Below, piece after piece: positions 59,939-64,000 of a stretch of DNA of 64,000 nucleotides. The stretch spans positions 1 through 64,000 of the forward strand of contig NZ_JBIVFT010000002.1 in assembly GCF_044748305.1 (NCBI RefSeq). The letters are read 5' to 3'. The notes beneath the pieces were generated by a model. The model was not told the origin of the DNA, searched no databases, and was given only the letters and a program-made list of their open reading frames with translations. Position 1 is the stretch's first letter. The number at the start of each line of letters is the position of its first letter. The translations under genes were made by a program, and so were the position numbers. Source of the stretch: Arthrobacter_E sp044748305. GTDB taxonomy: Bacteria > Actinomycetota > Actinomycetes > Actinomycetales > Micrococcaceae.

Positions 59939-60184
59939 GTGGTGTCATTCCCCCTCAGTGAGAAATCGGTGACCGCTGTCGGCGGCCAGGAACTACAGCG
60001 ACAACGTCGCGAGAGCCGATTTTGTGCCCGGCTCCGGCACACGGGCCCGATTCTCACTCAGAATCACGCCAAATGCCAGTCAACGCGGGAGAATTTCGCG
60101 GCGCGCCCTTCGAGCTGACCGCGTTCACGGGCCGGAGGTGGCAGAGTTTCGGGTGACGGCTCAGTACACAGTGGAGGTTTCAGG
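59939..60184. promoter_or_regulatory. Divergent region DUF4193 / sepH
   Basis: A 246-base space between divergent genes. GGAGG lies eight bases before the sepH ATG. Promoters for both genes should be here, but I see no unmistakable boxes or palindrome, and no small gene. Confidence 0.35.
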
Positions 60185-61510
60185 ATGCAGGAACTGCGAC
60201 TGCTCGGAGTTCATAACGGCGGTGAGCGTCTTCTGCTCAGCGATCCCAGCGGAGAGCAGTACGTCCTTCCCCTTGACGAGGCCCTTCGGCGCGCTGTCGC
60301 GCGAGCCGCGGCCCGCCCTTCGGCCCGTGAGTCAGGGACCCCGGCCCTGAGCCCCCGTGACATCCAGGCACGCATCCGGGCCGGTGCGACGGCGGCCGAG
60401 GTCGCCGAGGAGTCCGGACTGCCGCTGAGCAGCGTCGAACGCTATGAAGGGCCGGTGCTCGCCGAGCGCGAACACATCGCGTCGCAGGCACGCAAGGTGG
60501 AGGTTCCCGGCCACCTCGACGACGGCGAAGGCTACCGCAGCGCCTTCGGTCAGGACCGCGCCTCCTTGGGCGAGATGGTGGAGCACCGGCTCAAGCAGCT
60601 GGGCGTCTCACTGAGCCGGCTGGAATGGGACTCCCGTAAGACCGGCCACGGCCTCTGGGAGGTCATGGCCTACTTCGAACTTCCGGAAGGCTTCGACGGA
60701 CGCCTGGGTGAGGAGTCTCCCGCACGTTGGACTTTCTCCCCCGTCACGCGCTCGCTGCAGAACGCGAACCGCTGGGCACAGCACCTCAGCGAGCTCGAAC
60801 CGCTGGAGCTGCACACCGACAGCCCGTGGGGCGGCCGCCGCCTCACCGCGGTACGGGACAGCCCCTATGACGTCGAGGCTGAAGAGCCGCAGGACCCGGA
60901 CGCTCCCGTGAGCGACGCCGAAGGCCTCGTCGATCTGCTCAACGCCCGCCGTGGGCAACGGCTCGGTGTCGACGAGGACGGCGACGACGCCCTCGCGCTC
61001 CTTCTCACGCAGGGCATTCCGGCCGCGCACCCGCGTCCCGGAGAAGGCGAGGACGAAGTCCCCGCCCCACCGCGCCTCACGGTCGCGTTCCCTGAAACGG
61101 ACGAGGACGAGGACGCCCTCGCGCTCGACGACGGAATCAGCCCGAACACCCGGCAGATCAGAATCGTCCCCTCGGCGCCGGAAGCCGAAGAGGAGACCTC
61201 GCAGGACGGGCCGAGCCTGGCGGACGAGATCTTTGCGGGGAAACGGGAGAAGGACTCACCTGAGCAGCACGAGTCGGCTCAGGCGAAGGCACGCGCCCTG
61301 ATGCGGGGGGACAGCTTCCACCGGAGTCCCCAGGACGTCGAGCGTGCCCGAGCCGAAGAAGAGAAGCCTGCCGCGGACCAGCGGGAGCAGGCGCCCAGGG
61401 ACAAGGACCCGGATGCCGAGCACGAGGCCAAGCAGGAACGCCCCGCAGCGAAACGCCGCAGCGTTCCCAGCTGGGACGAGATCGTCTTCGGCACGAAGGG
61501 CGATAACTGA
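60185..61510 (+). CDS. sepH: Septation protein SepH
   Basis: Actinobacterial cell-division protein that stimulates FtsZ assembly. The 441-residue product has the DUF3071 N-terminal domain (about residues 1-200), starting MQELRLLGVHNGGERLLLSD. It includes a helix-turn-helix (RIRAGATAAEVAEESGLPLS near residue 62) and the ERYEGPVLAEREHI that follows. The C-terminal ~230 residues are disordered and strongly charged (Glu/Asp, then Lys/Arg), ending with WDEIVFGTKGDN. Promoter upstream, convergent phosphodiesterase gene after it. Confidence 0.93.
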   Translation: MQELRLLGVHNGGERLLLSDPSGEQYVLPLDEALRRAVARAAARPSARESGTPALSPRDIQARIRAGATAAEVAEESGLPLSSVERYEGPVLAEREHIASQARKVEVPGHLDDGEGYRSAFGQDRASLGEMVEHRLKQLGVSLSRLEWDSRKTGHGLWEVMAYFELPEGFDGRLGEESPARWTFSPVTRSLQNANRWAQHLSELEPLELHTDSPWGGRRLTAVRDSPYDVEAEEPQDPDAPVSDAEGLVDLLNARRGQRLGVDEDGDDALALLLTQGIPAAHPRPGEGEDEVPAPPRLTVAFPETDEDEDALALDDGISPNTRQIRIVPSAPEAEEETSQDGPSLADEIFAGKREKDSPEQHESAQAKARALMRGDSFHRSPQDVERARAEEEKPAADQREQAPRDKDPDAEHEAKQERPAAKRRSVPSWDEIVFGTKGDN

Positions 61511-61516
61511 GCCGAC

Positions 61517-62713
61517 TCAGCGGCGTCGTCCGCCTGAGTTCTTGCGGCTGCCGGCCTTCGGGCCGGTGGCGCTGAAACTGAGCAACGGAACCTCCCGCTC
61601 GGCGCGTGTCAGCGAGCCATGCTGGCCGACCATCTCCAGAGCTTCGGGCCTCACCCGGCGCAGGTCGAAGAACGCCACTTCCTCGCGGGCAAGCACCAGG
61701 ACATCCCCGATCCTGGGGAGCACCTCCGGGCTCACCTCGCCGAAGTAGCCTCCGCTGATCGCCTCGTGCCGGGACAGCAGCCAGATCTTGTCCCCGAAAC
61801 GCGAGCTCCACGCATCCATCACCCGTGCCGGATCATGATCCCGTTCCACGTGCAAGTGGAGCATTCGCGGCTCACCCGCTGTATGCCGGAGGCCGGCCAC
61901 CAATTCCGGTTCCGCCGAAAAGTCGATCCTGCCGCTGCGCGGCACGTCCACCATCCCATGGTCGGCCGAGACCAGGACCAGGGTGTCCTGAGGAAGCCTG
62001 GTCGAGAGCTGGCGCAGCGTGAAATCGACCTCCTCCAGAGCGCTGAGGAACTCCTGCGAACCGATCCCATGGCGATGCCCGGCCTTGTCCACCTCATTCA
62101 GATAGAAGTAGACCAGACCCGGTTTCTGGAGGATCTCCACGGCAGCGCCGATGCGTCCGGCCAGACCGGCCGAACCGTGGAAGCTCGTACCCCGGAGAGC
62201 CGCCGCCGTCATCGATGAACTCTCGAAACGGGGCAGGCTCACAGTGTGTGAGGGGACGCTTCCCGAGATCCTCTCGAACACCGTCGGGTGTGGCTGCCAC
62301 GCCACGGGATCCACCCCGCGGTCCCAGTTCCCGAGCTGGTTCACGACCTTGCCCTGCGAGGGGTCCAGGACGTCATAGCCCACCATGCCGTGCCGGCCCG
62401 GCGGCAGCCCGGTTCCGAGGCTGGCGAGCGAGCTCGCAGTGGTGCTGGGGAACGCCGAGTCCAGCCGGCGGGGCTGTCCGCCGCCGTCCGCCTGGAGCAG
62501 GGAACGCAGGAACGGGACATGGGCCGCGTGGCGTTTCAGGAGCTGAGACCCCATCCCGTCCACCAGAACCAGACAGACGCGGTTCGCCGACGGCAGTCCA
62601 AGAACGTTCGGAAGCCCGGGAGCGCCCGCCGCCGCCGCGGCGCTGGGCAAGAGCTCGGTGATACTCCGGCGGCCATAGGCGGGGGCCGGAGGGAGCGGTG
62701 TCGTGCCCGTCAC
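61517..62713 (-). CDS. Alkaline phosphatase-superfamily phosphodiesterase
   Basis: A 398-residue protein of the nucleotide pyrophosphatase/phosphodiesterase group. The N-terminal metal Asp is in VCLVLVDGMGSQLLKRH near residue 50, the nucleophile Thr in AFPSTTASSLASLGTG near 90, and metal ligands in VLVSADHGMVDVP near 250. There is no signal peptide, so it is probably cytosolic. The GTG start overlaps the DUF5998 stop by four bases. Substrate unknown. The gene is found after sepH in other actinobacteria, from memory. Confidence 0.88.
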   Translation of the reverse strand: MTGTTPLPPAPAYGRRSITELLPSAAAAAGAPGLPNVLGLPSANRVCLVLVDGMGSQLLKRHAAHVPFLRSLLQADGGGQPRRLDSAFPSTTASSLASLGTGLPPGRHGMVGYDVLDPSQGKVVNQLGNWDRGVDPVAWQPHPTVFERISGSVPSHTVSLPRFESSSMTAAALRGTSFHGSAGLAGRIGAAVEILQKPGLVYFYLNEVDKAGHRHGIGSQEFLSALEEVDFTLRQLSTRLPQDTLVLVSADHGMVDVPRSGRIDFSAEPELVAGLRHTAGEPRMLHLHVERDHDPARVMDAWSSRFGDKIWLLSRHEAISGGYFGEVSPEVLPRIGDVLVLAREEVAFFDLRRVRPEALEMVGQHGSLTRAEREVPLLSFSATGPKAGSRKNSGGRRR

Positions 62714-63453
62714 TGACGGTGACTGCGCGCGTTGAAGCGGCCGGACAGCCCGGCAAGCCCTCTGGCGCGTGGCCTGGTGGGCGGCAGCTGCGGCGCGGCG
62801 GCATAGGGCTCCGCGGAACCGGGACGGTACTCCGGCGCCTCACCGACCCGGGAACCGGTGCTGGCCGAGCGCAGAGAGTGCGCGAACGACTTGGCCTGGG
62901 TGAGCGATTTGGGCCCGTCCGCCTCCGCACTGACACGGAGCACGATGTCCTCGGCACTGCTCGTGCCGTTGAGACCATGGTCCGCCTCGCACTGCGGGTC
63001 GCCGCATGTCGCAGGAAGCAGATCGAGCCGTCGACCACCGGACCACGCGATCGAGAGGGTCAGCTCGCGCGGCTGCTCACGGCCGCTGTACTCCTGCGGC
63101 TGGGCGTAGACGAAGCCGAGCACCACGCTACGGATCTGGTGCAGGGGCACGGTCTCGGTGGACACCTGCGCCATCACGTGCTCGCCGTTCTCGTCGAGCT
63201 GGTGATCGTCGACGTGCGCGACGACGAGGACGTCCTGTGTGATCACCAGAGCCGTCACATGGCGGCGCACTTCGGCGCGGTCGAAATGAGTCTCCAGATG
63301 GACCAGCTGATCGAGCGGAGTCCGGCCGTCCAGTGCGTCTTCGACGACGTCGAAGACCAGACGGGGGTAGAAGCCCGCCTTGTTCACGGCCGTCTTCAGC
63401 TCGCTGAGGGCACGGGTGTTCTGCGCACTGCTGGGCTGGCTCATGCCATCCAT
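62710..63453 (-). CDS. DUF5998 family protein
   Basis: A 247-residue soluble protein of DUF5998, function unknown. Its conserved first part has LVFDVVEDALDGRTPLDQLV near residue 35 and HFDRAEVRRHVTALVIT near 60, with a Cys/His-containing ATCGDPQCEADHG near 155 that may bind metal. The last ~50 residues are low-complexity Pro/Arg/Ala. The start is either the ATG at 63453 (MDGMSQ) or at 63444 (MSQPSSAQ); neither has a strong ribosome site. It is coupled to the phosphodiesterase. Confidence 0.8.
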   Translation of the reverse strand: MDGMSQPSSAQNTRALSELKTAVNKAGFYPRLVFDVVEDALDGRTPLDQLVHLETHFDRAEVRRHVTALVITQDVLVVAHVDDHQLDENGEHVMAQVSTETVPLHQIRSVVLGFVYAQPQEYSGREQPRELTLSIAWSGGRRLDLLPATCGDPQCEADHGLNGTSSAEDIVLRVSAEADGPKSLTQAKSFAHSLRSASTGSRVGEAPEYRPGSAEPYAAAPQLPPTRPRARGLAGLSGRFNARSHRQ

Positions 63454-63513
63454 TTTCCCAGATCCGACGGACACATGCGAACGGCGGGTCGCAGGGACCT
63501 CCTTCGCGGCCGC

Positions 63514-64000
63514 TCAGCTCCGCAGGGCCCGCCTGGCACTGTCCGTTCTCTGGGCGGCGTTGGCGATGTGAACAGTGGCCGAAAGCACATTCAGTCCGCT
63601 CCGTCCGACCAGCACCGGTGTGAACTCCAGCAGTGCGATCTCCGGGTGGTTGTCCTTGAGTTCCGCGACGCGGAAGAGGAGGCCGGCCAGCGCCTCCGTG
63701 TCAACCGCAGGCAGCCCCTCATAGCCGTCGAGCTTCACCGCCGCCCGCGGCACTGCGACGAATGCCTTCGCCTCCCCCAGCGTCAGCGGCGGGACCCGGT
63801 ATGCCCAGTCATCGAGCAGTTTCACAGCATCACCAGCGAGACCGTAGGCCACCACGGGGCCCAGCAACGGATCCTCGATGGCCCTCACGGTGCACGCCTG
63901 CCCCACCCCCGCCATCGACTGGACCTCAAGTTCCGTGGCACCGTAATCCGCGAGGACTTGCCTCATCTGCGCGATGTTGCGCTCCAGTGACTCCCGGTCC
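63514..64000 (-). CDS. ATP-grasp acyl-CoA synthetase, C-terminal part
   Basis: The end of a larger gene that continues past the window edge: the frame is open to base 64000. The ~161 residues seen (ending ...NAAQRTDSARRALRS) contain VGQACTVRAIEDPLLGPVV and LLEFTPVLVGRSGLNVLSAT, typical of the last ATP-grasp segment in ADP-forming acetate-CoA ligase/GNAT fusions of actinobacteria (PatA-like). Whether the GNAT domain is present cannot be seen. It is upstream of DUF5998 on the same strand, with a 60-base gap. Confidence 0.75.
   Translation of the reverse strand, partial: DRESLERNIAQMRQVLADYGATELEVQSMAGVGQACTVRAIEDPLLGPVVAYGLAGDAVKLLDDWAYRVPPLTLGEAKAFVAVPRAAVKLDGYEGLPAVDTEALAGLLFRVAELKDNHPEIALLEFTPVLVGRSGLNVLSATVHIANAAQRTDSARRALRS

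Overview
The window is 64 kb of GC-rich chromosomal DNA from an actinobacterium. The gene content points to the Micrococcaceae (Arthrobacter and relatives). The indicators are a mixed hisI-trpE-trpC-trpB-trpA-lgt operon with two small Trp-region membrane proteins, SepH, DUF3000, DUF3710, DUF4193 and DUF3093 proteins, a TIGR03085-type protein, and frequent GTG/TTG starts with four-base stop/start overlaps. It is almost all housekeeping sequence. I see no insertion sequence, prophage, CRISPR array or plasmid function. The first ~130 bases are G/C homopolymer (probably a contig-edge artefact), and a 91-base N gap lies inside a tandem tRNA array.

Layout. 0.5-8.2 kb (minus): pyk, then gltBD (glutamate synthase). 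8.3-15.5 kb (minus): hisI-trpE-membrane protein-small membrane protein-trpC-trpB-trpA-lgt, with hisI first. 15.6-16.3 kb (plus): TIGR03085 protein, ended by a perfect 44-base palindrome. 16.3-27.8 kb (minus, in transcription order): PD-(D/E)XK-like nuclease; def-fmt-rsmB-rpe; an FMN riboswitch controlling a RibM/PnuX-type riboflavin importer and ribD-ribE-ribB-ribA-ribH; then hisE-hisG and hisF. 27.9-28.9 kb: one tRNA-Val(CAC) on minus, then a plus-strand Gly(GCC)-Cys(GCA)-Val(GAC) and repeated Gly/Val tRNA array. 29-34.8 kb: a small Rv0909-like protein, ZapE ATPase, rhodanese-SufE-YbaK, an alpha/beta hydrolase, an unknown protein, msrB. 35.1-38.4 kb (plus): a three-gene cassette of unknown purpose (DUF6421, short-chain dehydrogenase, threonine-aldolase-like lyase). 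38.5-43.9 kb (plus): DUF3000, RNase D, fadA-fadB. 44-51.2 kb (minus, in transcription order): aconitase; dxs with two translationally coupled proteins (DUF402 and a WGR-like protein); aldo/keto reductase. 51.3-59.9 kb: a block whose order I remember from Mycobacterium tuberculosis Rv2689c-Rv2699c: RNA methyltransferase and KimA/APC-type permease, divergent from two TrkA-type K+ regulators, then DUF3159, OB-fold protein, DUF3710, dut, DUF3093, DUF4193. 60-64 kb: sepH, a phosphodiesterase-family protein, DUF5998, and the end of an ATP-grasp acyl-CoA synthetase.

How it works together: the window holds parts of amino acid synthesis (Glu, Trp, His), riboflavin synthesis and uptake under one riboswitch, protein start and maturation (fmt, def), isoprenoid entry (dxs), the TCA step at aconitase (with a DtxR/IdeR-like box upstream), beta-oxidation (with a candidate repressor palindrome upstream) and K+ homeostasis. 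The most promising unexplained items are the DUF6421-SDR-lyase cassette, the dxs-coupled DUF402/WGR-like pair, and a family of long intergenic palindromes seen twice here.
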